A DNA stretch of 64,000 nt from Terribacillus aidingensis (GCF_900215625.1 NZ_OBEK01000002.1:124001-188000); one strand, 5' to 3'. Shown: positions 10,372 to 20,281, counted from the first letter of the stretch. Made by a program: numbers and translations. Notes: a model not told the origin generated them from the sequence alone.

Positions 10372-10560
10372 TTATACGCGTTCGATGTTACCTTTTTTAA
10401 GTGCACGAGCTGATACATAAACTTTTTTAGGTTTACCATCAACAAGAATGCGAACTTTTTGAACGTTTGCTTTCCAAGTACGTTTATTAGCGTTCATGGC
10501 ATGAGAACGAGCATTTCCAGAACGAGTAGTACGTCCAGTGATTACACATTTGCGTCCCAT
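10372..10560 (-). CDS. rpmB: 50S ribosomal protein L28
   Basis: A 62-residue ribosomal protein on the reverse strand, starting [10 protein letters not shown] and ending KKGNIERV. The N-terminal CxxTG region has a single cysteine, so this is not the four-cysteine zinc-binding L28 form. The start is set by the GGAGGGATAAC site directly upstream; an extra 17 in-frame codons further upstream lack family similarity. It is convergent with spoVM, as in B. subtilis. Confidence 0.97.
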   Translation of the reverse strand: MGRKCVITGRTTRSGNARSHAMNANKRTWKANVQKVRILVDGKPKKVYVSARALKKGNIERV

Positions 10561-10705
10561 GTTATCCCTCCTAATATGACGATTAATTGTAACACTAAAT
10601 AAATCTATCATAACTTAGAACGTAATGCAATAAAATACATCAAGAAAATTTACTTGACAGTGCAGATTTTATCGGGCATTGTAAAAAGGGCTATTTTTAA
10701 TCCGC

Positions 10706-10734
10706 TTTCAAATACACTTGCTATATAGTATAGT
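10706..10734 (+). promoter_or_regulatory. Possible sigma-A promoter upstream of the Asp23-family gene
   Basis: A weak -35 (TTTCAA, 10706-10711) and a good -10 (TATAGT, 10729-10734) are separated by 17 nt. A second candidate -35 TTGACA lies at 10654-10659 with a poor -10 (CATTGT). Placed by inspection only. Confidence 0.45.
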
Positions 10735-10769
10735 AGGTGTAGATTTGAGTAGCGTTAGGAGGAGCCATT

Positions 10770-11132
10770 ATGAGCTTTCATCTTACTACAGAAGATGGGA
10801 ATATTACAATTGCGACGGATGTAATCGCGACATTGGCTGGAAGTGCTGCGGAAAAATGCTACGGCATTGTCGGTATGGCTTCCAGACATCAGTTACGCGA
10901 CGGAATAGCAGAAATTCTTCGCAGGGAAAACTATTCAAAAGGAATAGTTGTCACCCAGGCGGACAACAAGGTCCAGATCGACTTGCATATTATCGTAAGC
11001 TATGGAACGAAAATATCGGAGGTTGCGCATAATGTGCAATCCCAAGTGAAGTATACATTGGATCGGGCATTGGGCGTGCTGACAAGCTCTGTAAACATTT
11101 ATATACAAGGCGTCAGCGTTTCTGCAGACTAA
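10770..11132 (+). CDS. yloU: Asp23/Gls24 family envelope-stress protein (YloU)
   Basis: A 120-residue protein of the Asp23/Gls24 family (DUF322). Seen: IATDVIATLAG near the start, GIVGMASR, and a C-terminal amphipathic region with VNIYIQGV. The GTTAGGAGGAG ribosome site precedes the ATG. Family members are abundant cytoplasmic or membrane-associated proteins linked to cell-envelope stress in staphylococci. The gene directly precedes fakA, as in B. subtilis. The exact function in Bacillaceae is not established. Confidence 0.9.
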   Translation: MSFHLTTEDGNITIATDVIATLAGSAAEKCYGIVGMASRHQLRDGIAEILRRENYSKGIVVTQADNKVQIDLHIIVSYGTKISEVAHNVQSQVKYTLDRALGVLTSSVNIYIQGVSVSAD

Positions 11133-11163
11133 ACAACAGCCGGCAGATTGAGGAGGAAACAGT

Positions 11164-12813
11164 TTGAGTGTTCGACATATAGATAGTAAGACATTTTCAG
11201 CGATGCTGCTCACAGGTGCACATCATCTATCGAATAATGCCAATACAATTGATGCACTGAATGTATTTCCTGTGCCTGATGGTGATACAGGTACCAATAT
11301 GAATTTAACAATTACAGCTGGTGCGAAAGCGGTACAGGAGACAGGCAGCGAGGAAGTCGGTCAGATAGCCTCCGCGTTTGCCAAAGGATTATTAATGGGA
11401 GCACGCGGTAATTCCGGTGTCATCCTTTCCCAGCTGTTTAGAGGTTTTGGTAAAGCGCTGGAAGGAAAAAGTGATTTAACAGCCGGTCAGCTGGCAAATG
11501 CTTTAGATGCGGGGACGAAGACAGCATACAAAGCAGTCATGAAACCAGTAGAAGGTACAATTCTGACAGTGGCAAAAGATGCAGCAGCTGCTGCAGTTGA
11601 AAAATCACGAACAGAAGCAGACCCGGTGGAATTGTTCCGTTATGTGGTAGAAGCTGCAAAGCAAAGCCTTAGCCGGACGCCTGACTTGCTTCCTGTTTTG
11701 AAGGAAGTCGGTGTAGTGGATAGCGGCGGACAAGGATTGGTAACAATCTATGAAGGCTTCTTAGCATCACTCACAGGCGAAGAACTGCCGGAAGCAGTAC
11801 AGCATGGCAGCATGGATAATCTGGTTAGTGCCGAGCATCACAAGCAAGCACAGGACTTCCTGGATACAGCGGATATCACGTTCGGTTATTGCACAGAGTT
11901 TATGGTGAAGATCGAAGCAGACAAGCTGCAGGAGCATCCTTTTGATGAGCAGACTTATCGTGAGGAATTAAATGAACGCGGAGATTCTTTGCTGGTTGTA
12001 GCGGATGAAGACGTCGTGAAAGTGCATATCCATACGGAATTTCCTGGCGATGTCATGACGTACAGCCAGCAATACGGCAGCTTAATTAATATGAAAATAG
12101 AAAATATGCGGGAACAGCATGCGGCGATTGTTGGCAAGAAAGAAACGGCAAAAGAGCGCATGCAGCATAGTATTGTAACAGTTGCGATGGGCGGTGGTGT
12201 GAAAGCATTGTTTGAAAGCCTAGGTGCAAATGTTGTTATTTCGGGCGGCCAGACAATGAATCCGAGCACACAGGATATTGCAGATGCCATCAAGGAAGCA
12301 AATGCTGATGCTGTTTATATATTGCCAAACAACAAAAATATCACGATGGCTGCAGAGCAAGCAGCTGAAATGGCAGATACGAATGCATTTGTCATCCCTA
12401 CGAAAACAATTCCTCAAGGAATGCGCGCATTGCTTGCTTATGATGAGACACAAGCAGCTGATCGGAATACAGCTGCTATGAAAGATGCGATGACGCAGGT
12501 GAAATCCGGCCAAGTAACGCATGCAGTACGAGATACGACAATTGAAGGCGTCAGTATCAAAGAAGGACAATATATCGCTATCTTGGAAGGGAAGATTATA
12601 TCTGCTGCTTCCGATGCGGAGGAAGCCTTAGAGCTGCTTCTGCGCAAGATGGTCGATGAAGAAGATGAATTGATTACAGTCATTCGCGGAGAAGATGCAA
12701 GTGCTTCCAGTGAGCGATTAGAAGTACTCATTGAAGAAGAGTTTCCGGATGCAGAACTCGAGATACATGACGGCGATCAGCCGGTTTATATGTATTTGGT
12801 TGCAGTTGAATAA
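11164..12813 (+). CDS. fakA: Fatty acid kinase catalytic subunit FakA (YloV, DAK domain)
   Basis: A 549-residue ATP-binding subunit of fatty acid kinase, which phosphorylates FakB-bound exogenous fatty acids so that PlsX/PlsY can use them. Seen: an N-terminal DhaL domain (about 1-200) with the magnesium motif NVFPVPDGDTGTN near 37-49, GARGNSGVILSQ and VVDSGGQGL; a central domain; and a C-terminal DegV-like half. TTG start with AGGAGG 7-8 nt upstream. A strong terminator follows. It lies a few kilobases from the fapR-plsX phospholipid cluster that uses its product. Confidence 0.93.
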   Translation: MSVRHIDSKTFSAMLLTGAHHLSNNANTIDALNVFPVPDGDTGTNMNLTITAGAKAVQETGSEEVGQIASAFAKGLLMGARGNSGVILSQLFRGFGKALEGKSDLTAGQLANALDAGTKTAYKAVMKPVEGTILTVAKDAAAAAVEKSRTEADPVELFRYVVEAAKQSLSRTPDLLPVLKEVGVVDSGGQGLVTIYEGFLASLTGEELPEAVQHGSMDNLVSAEHHKQAQDFLDTADITFGYCTEFMVKIEADKLQEHPFDEQTYREELNERGDSLLVVADEDVVKVHIHTEFPGDVMTYSQQYGSLINMKIENMREQHAAIVGKKETAKERMQHSIVTVAMGGGVKALFESLGANVVISGGQTMNPSTQDIADAIKEANADAVYILPNNKNITMAAEQAAEMADTNAFVIPTKTIPQGMRALLAYDETQAADRNTAAMKDAMTQVKSGQVTHAVRDTTIEGVSIKEGQYIAILEGKIISAASDAEEALELLLRKMVDEEDELITVIRGEDASASSERLEVLIEEEFPDAELEIHDGDQPVYMYLVAVE

Positions 12814-12820
12814 GGATGGG

Positions 12821-12848
12821 GAAAGCTCCTGCTGCAGGAGCTTTTTTC
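12821..12848 (+). terminator. Rho-independent terminator after fakA
   Basis: Perfect stem AAAGCTCCTGC / GCAGGAGCTTT with a very short loop, followed by a T run (12841-12847). Confidence 0.92.
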
Positions 12849-12933
12849 ATTGCTTGCAGTAGGAACATATGTGTGCTGCATACTTGAATACATGATAAAA
12901 TAAATTGAAGAGTAAAGAAAGAGGAGTGAGCCT

Positions 12934-13596
12934 ATGAAATATCAATCCGTATTCGATATTATCGGACCGGTGATGGTCGGTCCATCTAGTTCGCATACTG
13001 CCGGTGCTGCGCGTATCGGCCGAGCAGCGCGCCTTATCTTCGGTAAAGAACCAACGTGGGCAGCTGTTCACTTGTACGGCTCGTTTGCGAAGACGTATCG
13101 AGGACATGGAACTGATTTGGCGATTGTCGGCGGTCTCTTAGGCTACGATACAGATGATGATCGAATCAGGTTCGCGTTAGAAACTGCGAAAAAGAAAAAT
13201 ATGAAAATTGAATTCATTGAAGATACAGCAGCTACAGAACATCCGAACACAGCACGAGTGAAACTCGGAACAGATGATAGCAGCATGGAGCTTGTCGGTG
13301 TTTCTATCGGCGGGGGGAAAGTAGAGATTACGGAGCTGAACGGCTTTGAACTGCGTATGTCAGGTAATAAGCCAGCTATCTTGATCATGCATAATGATCG
13401 TTTTGGTGCAATCGCTTCGGTAACTCAAATTTTAGCTATGCATGAGATTAACATTGCGCATATGGAAGTTTCCCGAAAAGATGTCGGGAAGGACGCGCTA
13501 ATGGTAATTGAGACGGACCAAAACGTGGAGGACAATGTGATGAAAGACTTGGAACAAGCATCGCATATCAACCGTGTGTCTCGTTTGATGAGCTGA
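12934..13596 (+). CDS. sdaAB: L-serine dehydratase, iron-sulfur-dependent, beta subunit
   Basis: A 220-residue regulatory subunit of the two-chain L-serine deaminase, which turns serine into pyruvate and ammonia. Seen: the N-terminal GPVMVGPSSSHTAGAARIG (near 11-29), and a C-terminal ACT domain (about 148-220) with NDRFGAIASVT and NIAHMEVSRK. GAGGAG lies upstream of the ATG. sdaAA follows after 14 nt. The same split-subunit arrangement is found in B. subtilis. Confidence 0.95.
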   Translation: MKYQSVFDIIGPVMVGPSSSHTAGAARIGRAARLIFGKEPTWAAVHLYGSFAKTYRGHGTDLAIVGGLLGYDTDDDRIRFALETAKKKNMKIEFIEDTAATEHPNTARVKLGTDDSSMELVGVSIGGGKVEITELNGFELRMSGNKPAILIMHNDRFGAIASVTQILAMHEINIAHMEVSRKDVGKDALMVIETDQNVEDNVMKDLEQASHINRVSRLMS

Positions 13597-13610
13597 CAGG
13601 AGGAATGAAC

Positions 13611-14495
13611 ATGTTTCGCAACGTAGCGGAATTGATTGAACAAGCAAAGGCGGATAGTATTTCTATTTCGGAAGTGATGATTCGCCAGGAGATGGATGTC
13701 CATCAGCGCTCTCGTGAAGAAGTAATGGGACAGATGGAGCGCAATCTAGTAATCATGGAAGAAGCGGTGGAGCGAGGGTTGCAAGGGGTAACGTCTCATT
13801 CCGGCTTAACCGGAAATGATGCTGTATTGCTTCAGAAGTATATGGAAAAAGGCAACACGCTCTCTGGCCATCTGCTGCTGGATGCCGTAAGTAAAGCAGT
13901 TGCGACGAATGAAGTAAATGCCGCGATGGGAATGATTTGCGCCACACCGACCGCGGGAAGTGCAGGCTGTGTGCCGGGAGCGTTATTCGCTGTTAAAGAA
14001 AGGCTGCAGCCGACTCGCGAGCAAATGATCCGTTTTTTATTCACAGCAGGAGCTTTTGGATTTGTGGTAGCGAACAATGCGTCCATCAGCGGGGCTGAAG
14101 GAGGCTGTCAAGCGGAAGTCGGCTCTGCGGCTGCAATGGCTAGTGCAGCAGTAGTCGAAATGGCTGGCGGCACACCAGAACAAAGTTCCGAAGCATTTGC
14201 CATAACGTTAAAGAATATGCTTGGGCTTGTGTGTGACCCGGTAGCTGGGTTAGTGGAGGTTCCATGTGTAAAACGGAACGCAGCTGGAGCATCCAACGCA
14301 ATTGTATCTGCTGATATGGCACTGGCGGGGATTACGAGCCGAATTCCTTGCGATGAAGTGATAGGAGCGATGTATCGTATCGGGCGTTCGATGCCATCAT
14401 CCCTCCGAGAAACAGCAGAAGGCGGGTTGGCAGCTACACCAACTGGACGGCGACTAGCAGAAATGATTAATGGGATAACAAAAGAGAAAGAGTGA
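13611..14495 (+). CDS. sdaAA: L-serine dehydratase, iron-sulfur-dependent, alpha subunit
   Basis: A 294-residue catalytic subunit that carries a 4Fe-4S cluster. Seen: cysteines in CATPTAGSAGC (near 110-120), GGCQAEVG (near 166), VCDPVAG (near 208) and VPCVKRN, consistent with cluster ligands. ATG 13611 is chosen: AGGAGG sits 7 nt upstream and the protein begins MFRNV as in relatives; another in-frame ATG at 13605 is too close to that site. The stop overlaps the recG start by 4 nt (GTGA). Confidence 0.95.
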   Translation: MFRNVAELIEQAKADSISISEVMIRQEMDVHQRSREEVMGQMERNLVIMEEAVERGLQGVTSHSGLTGNDAVLLQKYMEKGNTLSGHLLLDAVSKAVATNEVNAAMGMICATPTAGSAGCVPGALFAVKERLQPTREQMIRFLFTAGAFGFVVANNASISGAEGGCQAEVGSAAAMASAAVVEMAGGTPEQSSEAFAITLKNMLGLVCDPVAGLVEVPCVKRNAAGASNAIVSADMALAGITSRIPCDEVIGAMYRIGRSMPSSLRETAEGGLAATPTGRRLAEMINGITKEKE

Positions 14496-16537
14496 GAAAC
14501 GTGCTGAAGCAACCGGTTGACCAAGTAAAAGGAATCGGTGACAAGCTTGCGGAAGGATTGGCGAATATGGGGATCTTCACCGTGGAAGATCTCCTTTTCC
14601 ATCTTCCATACCGTTATGATGTTTTCGAAGTCCAGCCGCTAGCTGAACTGATTCACGACGATAAAGTGACAATTGAAGGAGAAATCGCCTCACCTGCCCA
14701 AGTGCAGTATTACGGCCGTAAGAAAAATAGACTGACTGTAACACTCCTTGTAGAAAATGTCGCCGTGAAGGCGATTATGTTCAATCGCGCCTTTGCGCAA
14801 AAACAACTGCTTCCGGGCCGGCGTGTGACGATGACTGGCAAGTGGGACCAGCATCGCCTGCAGCTTACCGTCAGCAATTTTAAGCTGGGTGATGCCGATG
14901 AAATGACACCAATCCAGCCTGTCTACGGTGTGAAGGGCAGTGTGACAGTGCGGCAGCTCCAAAAAAGCGTAAAGCAAGCACTGGATCAATTTGAAACAGA
15001 TATCCAGGAAGTCCTCCCAGTTACATTTTTAACGAGCTACAAACTGCCTGATCGCCGAACAGCACTTCAGCATATGCATTTTCCGGCTGATAGGCAGTCA
15101 CTTGCGCATGCGAGACGGAGATTTACGTATGAGGAGTTTTTGCTTTTTCAGTTGAAAATGCAGTTCATTCGTAAGAAAAAACGGGAAGCGAGTGCTGGCG
15201 GCAGTTTGTATTATGACAGAGAAAAAGTGAAAGACTTTATAACGACGCTGCCATTCCAGCTGACAAATGCCCAGCAGCGTGTTCTGAAAGAAATCATGCG
15301 TGATCTTGGGTCAGCTTACCGCATGAATCGTCTTCTGCAAGGAGATGTAGGATCAGGTAAGACAGCAGTTGCTGCTGTCGCGCTGTACGCCGCGGTAACT
15401 GCCGGGAAGCAAGGTGCCATTATGGTGCCAACGGAAATACTAGCCGAGCAGCATGCACAGTCTTTAGCTGCTATGCTGGATGGTTATGCAACGGTAGCCT
15501 TGTTAACGGGAAGTGTAAAGGGTAAGCGGCGAAAAGCGGTTCTGGAACAAATAGCAAAAGGCGACGTGGACATTGTTGTCGGGACGCATGCACTCATTCA
15601 AGATGAAGTCCACTACAAAGCGCTTGCTGTGGCAATTGTCGATGAACAGCATCGCTTCGGTGTGCAGCAGCGTCGCACACTCCGTGACAAAGGTCTGCAT
15701 CCGGATGTTTTGTTTATGACCGCAACACCAATCCCGCGTACATTGGCAATTACTGCTTTTGGTGATATGGACGTCTCTGCTATTGACGAAATGCCAGCTG
15801 GCCGTAAAGAAATCGAGACGTACTGGGTAAAAGAGAATACGGTTGACCGGGTTTTGGATTTTATCCGCAAAGAAGTTGCAGCAGGGCACCAAGCCTATGT
15901 AATTAGTCCGCTTATCGAGGAATCGGACAAGTTAGACATCCAGAATGCGGTTGATCTTCATCAGATGCTGTCTGCAGTGTTTGAACCTGACATTCGGGTC
16001 GGACTCATGCACGGCCGACTGCACCCAGATGAAAAAGAAGCTGTGATGAAGGAATTTGCCGATAATGAGACGCAAGTTCTTGTTTCTACAACGGTCGTCG
16101 AAGTTGGTGTAAACGTACCGAATGCCACTTTAATGATCATCTATGACGCAGAACGATTTGGACTATCACAGCTGCACCAGCTGCGGGGGCGTGTCGGACG
16201 CGGAGACGCACAAAGCTACTGCATTTTGATTGCAGAGCCAAAAGGCGAAATCGGAAAAGAACGGATGCGGATCATGACTGAAACGACCAATGGATTTGAG
16301 TTGTCTGAGCAAGATTTGCAGCTGCGCGGACCTGGTGATTTCTTTGGTAAAAAACAAAGCGGTATCCCGGAATTCAAGGTGGCGGATATGGTGCATGACT
16401 ACCGTGCGTTGGAAACTGCGCGTAAGGATGCAGAAGAGATCATTGCCGAAGAAAAACTGGAAAACGATCCGGATTATCGCAATTTGTTAGAAGCCTTAGA
16501 TGCCCAGTTTGCATTGAATGGGGAAGTGCTTGACTAA
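14492..16537 (+). CDS. recG: ATP-dependent DNA helicase RecG
   Basis: A 681-residue helicase that regresses stalled forks and migrates branched DNA. Seen: N-terminal wedge/OB domain with VKGIGDKLAEGL and YYGRKKNRLTV, Walker A GDVGSGKTA near 284, the DEQHRFG box near 384, TATPIPRTLA, and the C-terminal HQLRGRVGRG motif. GTG 14492 overlaps the sdaAA stop; a GTG at 14501 (three codons later) is an equally possible start. Full length for the family. Confidence 0.95.
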   Translation: MRNVLKQPVDQVKGIGDKLAEGLANMGIFTVEDLLFHLPYRYDVFEVQPLAELIHDDKVTIEGEIASPAQVQYYGRKKNRLTVTLLVENVAVKAIMFNRAFAQKQLLPGRRVTMTGKWDQHRLQLTVSNFKLGDADEMTPIQPVYGVKGSVTVRQLQKSVKQALDQFETDIQEVLPVTFLTSYKLPDRRTALQHMHFPADRQSLAHARRRFTYEEFLLFQLKMQFIRKKKREASAGGSLYYDREKVKDFITTLPFQLTNAQQRVLKEIMRDLGSAYRMNRLLQGDVGSGKTAVAAVALYAAVTAGKQGAIMVPTEILAEQHAQSLAAMLDGYATVALLTGSVKGKRRKAVLEQIAKGDVDIVVGTHALIQDEVHYKALAVAIVDEQHRFGVQQRRTLRDKGLHPDVLFMTATPIPRTLAITAFGDMDVSAIDEMPAGRKEIETYWVKENTVDRVLDFIRKEVAAGHQAYVISPLIEESDKLDIQNAVDLHQMLSAVFEPDIRVGLMHGRLHPDEKEAVMKEFADNETQVLVSTTVVEVGVNVPNATLMIIYDAERFGLSQLHQLRGRVGRGDAQSYCILIAEPKGEIGKERMRIMTETTNGFELSEQDLQLRGPGDFFGKKQSGIPEFKVADMVHDYRALETARKDAEEIIAEEKLENDPDYRNLLEALDAQFALNGEVLD

Positions 16538-16546
16538 AAACGGCTG

Positions 16547-16575
16547 TTGCAATTTAAAGCCTGCTATTATATATT
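16547..16575 (+). promoter_or_regulatory. fapR promoter (sigma-A type)
   Basis: -35 TTGCAA (16547-16552) and -10 TATATT (16570-16575) are 17 nt apart. The predicted start point falls at the beginning of the FapR operator just downstream. Confidence 0.8.
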
Positions 16576-16578
16576 ACC

Positions 16579-16598
16579 TTTAGTACCTAGTCTTAATT
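16579..16598 (+). promoter_or_regulatory. FapR operator
   Basis: The sequence TTTAGTACCTAGTCTTAATT matches the conserved FapR operator core (TTAGTACCTAGTCTTAA) known from B. subtilis fap promoters. It covers the expected transcription start, so FapR bound here would block initiation of its own operon, and malonyl-CoA would relieve this. Confidence 0.92.
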
Positions 16599-16612
16599 TT
16601 GGCGGTGGAGAA

Positions 16613-17182
16613 ATGAGAAGAAGCAAAAAAGACAGACAGGACTTGTTACGGCAGACGATTGAACACACACCGTTCATTACAGACGAGGAATTGGCCAAAA
16701 AGTTTGGTGTCAGTATTCAGACAATCCGGCTGGACCGGATGGAGCTGACGATACCGGAACTGAGGGAACGGATTAAGCATGTTGCTAATTCCCAATGGGA
16801 TGAAACCGTGAAATCTATCAATATCGATGAAGTTATTGGTGAGATTATTGATTTAGAGCTTGATGAACGGGCAATAAGTATATTAGATATTAAACCAGAG
16901 CATGTATTCACACGAAATCAGATTGTCAGAGGGCATCACTTGTTTGCACAAGCGAACTCTTTGGCAGTTGCCCTGATAGATGATCCGCTGGCGCTGACCT
17001 TTCATTCGGAGATTACATTTACTAGACAAGTAAAGCTGCATGAACGAGTGGTTGCCAAGGCGAAGGTCATACGTCAGGACCGAAAACGAACAGTCATTGA
17101 AGTAGAAAGTACTGTGGAACAAGAACAAGTATTCAAGGGTACGTTCGAGATGTTTCGCTCGAGCGTCAAGGAAGGGAATTAA
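16613..17182 (+). CDS. fapR: Transcription factor FapR, malonyl-CoA-responsive repressor of lipid synthesis
   Basis: A 189-residue repressor that links fatty-acid supply to phospholipid synthesis. Seen: N-terminal winged-helix HTH (about 20-45, [20 protein letters not shown]), a linker helix, and a C-terminal hotdog thioesterase-like domain that binds malonyl-CoA. ATG 16613 follows GGTGGAG by 3-6 nt and gives the family N-terminus MRRSKK; the longer in-frame extension would run through the promoter and operator, so it is rejected. Autoregulation is supported by the operator upstream. Confidence 0.95.
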   Translation: MRRSKKDRQDLLRQTIEHTPFITDEELAKKFGVSIQTIRLDRMELTIPELRERIKHVANSQWDETVKSINIDEVIGEIIDLELDERAISILDIKPEHVFTRNQIVRGHHLFAQANSLAVALIDDPLALTFHSEITFTRQVKLHERVVAKAKVIRQDRKRTVIEVESTVEQEQVFKGTFEMFRSSVKEGN

Positions 17183-17185
17183 GTT

Positions 17186-18196
17186 ATGCGAATCGCAATT
17201 GATGCAATGGGCGGAGATCACGCACCAGAAGAAATTGTAAAAGGTGCCGTACTCGCAGCGACAGAGGACGCCTCTTTACAGCTGACGCTTGTTGGAGATC
17301 AGAAAAAGATCGAACCGCATCTTGGCGAGGTACGTCCGTCGAACATCCAAATTATACATACAGAGGAGTTTATTACGGCAGACGATGAACCGGTGCGTGC
17401 TATCCGGCGCAAAAAGCAATCCTCTCTTGTACTGACAGCGCAAGAAGTGAAAGAAGGGCGAGCTGATGCTTGTGTATCAGCCGGTAATACAGGCGCGCTA
17501 ATGACGGCAGGACTCATGGTTGTCGGAAGAATAAAAGGAATTGAGCGCCCTGCGCTTTCACCAACGCTGCCGACAATGGATGGGAAAGGTTTTGTACTGC
17601 TTGACGTTGGAGCAAATATTGATGCGAAAGCAAGCCACTTGCTGCAGTATGCGATAATGGGTTCCATCTATGCAGAAAAAGTCCGCGGCATTGAAAATCC
17701 GCGAGTAGGACTGCTGAATGTTGGTGCAGAAAACGGAAAAGGCAATGATTTAACGAAGAAGGCATTCGAACTTCTTAGTCAAGCACCAATTAATTTTGTC
17801 GGTAATGTAGAAGGCCGTGATTTTCTAACTGGTGATTTTGATGTAGTCGTGACAGATGGCTTCAGCGGGAATATTGCTTTAAAAACAATTGAAGGTACGG
17901 CTTCGATGTTTTTCTCTATGATGAAAAAAGCGTTCTTGCAGAATATGAAAACAAAGCTTGCAGCAGGCATGATGAAGTCGCAGCTGAAAGAAATTAAAGC
18001 GAGCACAGAATATGCAGAATACGGCGGAGCGGCGTTGTTTGGGTTAGGCGCACCAGTGGTGAAGGCGCACGGCTCCTCGAACGCACGAGCAATTCAAGTT
18101 GCAATCAAACAGACAAAACAAATGGCCGAAAAAAACGTAACAGGAATTATTGAAGAAACGATTAAGCAGATTAAGACGGATGAGGAGGAAGTATAA
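17186..18196 (+). CDS. plsX: Phosphate acyltransferase PlsX
   Basis: A 336-residue peripheral membrane enzyme that makes acyl-phosphate from acyl-ACP (or uses FakA/FakB-derived acyl-phosphate) for PlsY. Seen: start [29 protein letters not shown] near 97, LLDVGANID near 138, NVGAENGKG and VVTDGFSGN. It starts 3 nt after fapR and abuts fabD, so it is in the FapR-controlled operon. Confidence 0.97.
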   Translation: MRIAIDAMGGDHAPEEIVKGAVLAATEDASLQLTLVGDQKKIEPHLGEVRPSNIQIIHTEEFITADDEPVRAIRRKKQSSLVLTAQEVKEGRADACVSAGNTGALMTAGLMVVGRIKGIERPALSPTLPTMDGKGFVLLDVGANIDAKASHLLQYAIMGSIYAEKVRGIENPRVGLLNVGAENGKGNDLTKKAFELLSQAPINFVGNVEGRDFLTGDFDVVVTDGFSGNIALKTIEGTASMFFSMMKKAFLQNMKTKLAAGMMKSQLKEIKASTEYAEYGGAALFGLGAPVVKAHGSSNARAIQVAIKQTKQMAEKNVTGIIEETIKQIKTDEEEV

Positions 18197-19147
18197 GTGA
18201 AAAGAGTAGCATTTGTATTTCCAGGTCAAGGCTCCCAAGCAGTAGGCATGGGACAGGAAATGTACAATGAATATCAGGAAGTCAAAAGTCTTTTCCAGGC
18301 TGCAGATGAATTGCTTCCGCAGCCAATTACACCGCTAATGTTCGAAGGGCCGGCTGAAGACCTGACAAAGACAGAGAACGCACAGCCTGCGCTGTTATTG
18401 ACAAGTGCAGCGATTTATCAGGTATTGCAAAATGAAGGCGTTCGTCCAGTTGTTGCAGCAGGTCACAGCTTAGGTGAGTACAGTGCGCTTGTTGCTGCTG
18501 GTGTATTCTCTGCGGAAGATGCAGCAGTGCTCGTCAACAAGCGCGGTCAGCTCATGGAGAAAGCTTATCCAGCTGGACAAGGCTCTATGGCAGCGGTTCT
18601 TGGACTTGGTGCAGAAGAAATTCAGACCGTCCTGCAAACAGTCAATGATACGCATGATGAGATTGTTGATGCAGCCAATATCAACTGCCCGGGCCAAGTT
18701 GTTATTTCTGGTACGAAAAAAGGCATCGAGCTTGCGGAGCCAATGCTGAAGGAAGCAGGCGCCAAGCGTGTGCTTCCGCTGAATGTGAGCGGTCCTTTCC
18801 ATTCCCGGCTGATGAAAGAAGCGGCTGAGGAATTTGGGTCTGTCTTGAAAGCAGTCGAAAAGACAGATGCTTCTATTCCTGTGTACGCCAACGTAACAGC
18901 AAATAAAGTACAAGACCATAAAGATATCGAGCAGCTTCTCATTGAGCAGCTGTACTCTCCCGTACGCTTTGAGGAAACGATTGTGAATATGCTGCATGAT
19001 GATAACCTTGATGCAATTGTTGAAGTAGGTAACGGTAAAGTACTAAGCGGTCTTGTCAAGAAAATCAACCGTCGCACAACAACTTTTAACGTGCAAGATC
19101 CTGAATCATTGCAGGCTTTCTTGTCGTGGTATAAGGAGGAAGCATAA
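18197..19147 (+). CDS. fabD: Malonyl-CoA:ACP transacylase
   Basis: A 316-residue enzyme that moves malonyl from CoA to acyl carrier protein. Seen: [12 protein letters not shown] near the N-terminus, the nucleophile serine in GHSLGEYSA (near residue 91), and the catalytic histidine in GPFHSRLM (near 200). GTG start with GAGGAGG upstream, immediately after the plsX stop. The stop TAA shares one base with the fabG ATG. Confidence 0.97.
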   Translation: MKRVAFVFPGQGSQAVGMGQEMYNEYQEVKSLFQAADELLPQPITPLMFEGPAEDLTKTENAQPALLLTSAAIYQVLQNEGVRPVVAAGHSLGEYSALVAAGVFSAEDAAVLVNKRGQLMEKAYPAGQGSMAAVLGLGAEEIQTVLQTVNDTHDEIVDAANINCPGQVVISGTKKGIELAEPMLKEAGAKRVLPLNVSGPFHSRLMKEAAEEFGSVLKAVEKTDASIPVYANVTANKVQDHKDIEQLLIEQLYSPVRFEETIVNMLHDDNLDAIVEVGNGKVLSGLVKKINRRTTTFNVQDPESLQAFLSWYKEEA

Positions 19148-19887
19148 TGTTAGCAGGCAAAGCAGCACTAGTAACGGGTGCATCACGTGGAATTGGCAGA
19201 GAAATCGCACTAGAGCTTGCACGCAAAGGTGCGAACGTGGCAGTCAATTATTCTGGCAGCAAAGAAAAAGCCGAAGCTGTTGCAGAAGAAATTCGCGCAC
19301 TGGGGCAGGAATCTATCGTAATTCAAGCGAATGTAGCCGAAGAAGATAGCGTCAAAGCAATGGTCAAGCAGACGATTGATGCTTTCGGAAGTCTGGACAT
19401 ACTAGTGAATAATGCTGGTATCACGCGTGACAACCTGCTAATGCGCATGAAGGAAGAAGAATTTGATGCTGTTATCCAGACAAATTTAAAAGGAGTCTTC
19501 CTTTGCACAAAAGCTGTTACACGTCAGATGATGAAGCAGCGAGCAGGACGTATTATTAACGTGGCCAGCATTGTAGGCGTAAGCGGCAACCCTGGACAAG
19601 CAAACTATGTTGCGGCTAAAGCGGGAGTTATCGGATTGACCAAAACAGCTGCGAAGGAATTGGCAGCTCGTAATGTCCTAGTTAACGCTGTTGCACCAGG
19701 ATTTATTACAACAGATATGACAGATGAACTGACAGAAGAGCAGAAACAAGCGATGCAAAGCATGATTCCGCTTGGCAAACCAGGTAAGCCCGAAGACGTT
19801 GCACGCGTCGTACGATTCCTTGCTTCTGAGGACAGTAATTACATGACAGGACAGACGCTTCACATCGATGGCGGCATGGTAATGTAA
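19147..19887 (+). CDS. fabG: 3-oxoacyl-ACP reductase FabG
   Basis: A 246-residue NADPH-dependent short-chain dehydrogenase that reduces 3-ketoacyl-ACP. Seen: cofactor loop [13 protein letters not shown] (near 10-22), NNAGITRDN (near 87), catalytic Ser/Tyr/Lys in NVASIVG and NYVAAKAG (near 137-156), and the C-terminal DGGMVM. Standard length. Position between fabD and acpP is the usual one. Confidence 0.97.
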   Translation: MLAGKAALVTGASRGIGREIALELARKGANVAVNYSGSKEKAEAVAEEIRALGQESIVIQANVAEEDSVKAMVKQTIDAFGSLDILVNNAGITRDNLLMRMKEEEFDAVIQTNLKGVFLCTKAVTRQMMKQRAGRIINVASIVGVSGNPGQANYVAAKAGVIGLTKTAAKELAARNVLVNAVAPGFITTDMTDELTEEQKQAMQSMIPLGKPGKPEDVARVVRFLASEDSNYMTGQTLHIDGGMVM

Positions 19888-19904
19888 TTCCATAAAAAAA
19901 CCTG

Positions 19905-19933
19905 TAGTTTTCCGGGACAAAATGTCCTATAAT
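19905..19933 (+). promoter_or_regulatory. Possible acpP promoter with internal palindrome
   Basis: -10 TATAAT (19928-19933) is perfect; the -35 at 17 nt spacing is poor (TAGTTT). A perfect inverted repeat GGACA-AAA-TGTCC (19915-19927) lies in the spacer, touching the -10, and could be an operator. Confidence 0.55.
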
Positions 19934-19955
19934 AACGAAGGGAGGTGAGTTTCCT

Positions 19956-20189
19956 ATGGCAGATGTATTCGAGCAAGTAAAACAAATCGTTATTGATCGT
20001 CTTGATGTAGACGAATCCAAAGTAACACTAGAAGCTTCTTTCAAAGAAGATCTAGAAGCAGATTCCCTTGATGTTGTGGAATTGGTTATGGAATTGGAAG
20101 ATCAATTCGACACGGAAATCTCTGATGAAGATGCGGAAAAAATCGCAACTGTTGGTGACGCTGTAAACTACATAAACAGCAAACAGTAA
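19956..20189 (+). CDS. acpP: Acyl carrier protein
   Basis: A 77-residue acidic carrier whose phosphopantetheine serine lies in [10 protein letters not shown] (near residue 37). GGGAGGTGAG is 8-9 nt before the ATG. It carries the growing acyl chain for the Fab enzymes and delivers it to PlsX. The gap to fabG (68 nt) holds its own likely promoter, consistent with the need for high expression. Confidence 0.98.
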   Translation: MADVFEQVKQIVIDRLDVDESKVTLEASFKEDLEADSLDVVELVMELEDQFDTEISDEDAEKIATVGDAVNYINSKQ

Positions 20190-20211
20190 GATTTAAATAA
20201 GATGCATAGGT

Positions 20212-20245
20212 GAAAGTCCCGCTTAATTAGGCGGGGCTTTCTCCG
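20212..20245 (+). terminator. Weak hairpin terminator after acpP
   Basis: AAAGTCCCGC pairs with GCGGGGCTTT (one G-T pair) around a short AT loop. The T run is short (TTTCTCC), so it may be leaky and let transcription reach rnc. Confidence 0.6.
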
Positions 20246-20281
20246 CATTATCATACCATTTAGGAAAGTGGGGACAGCAGT

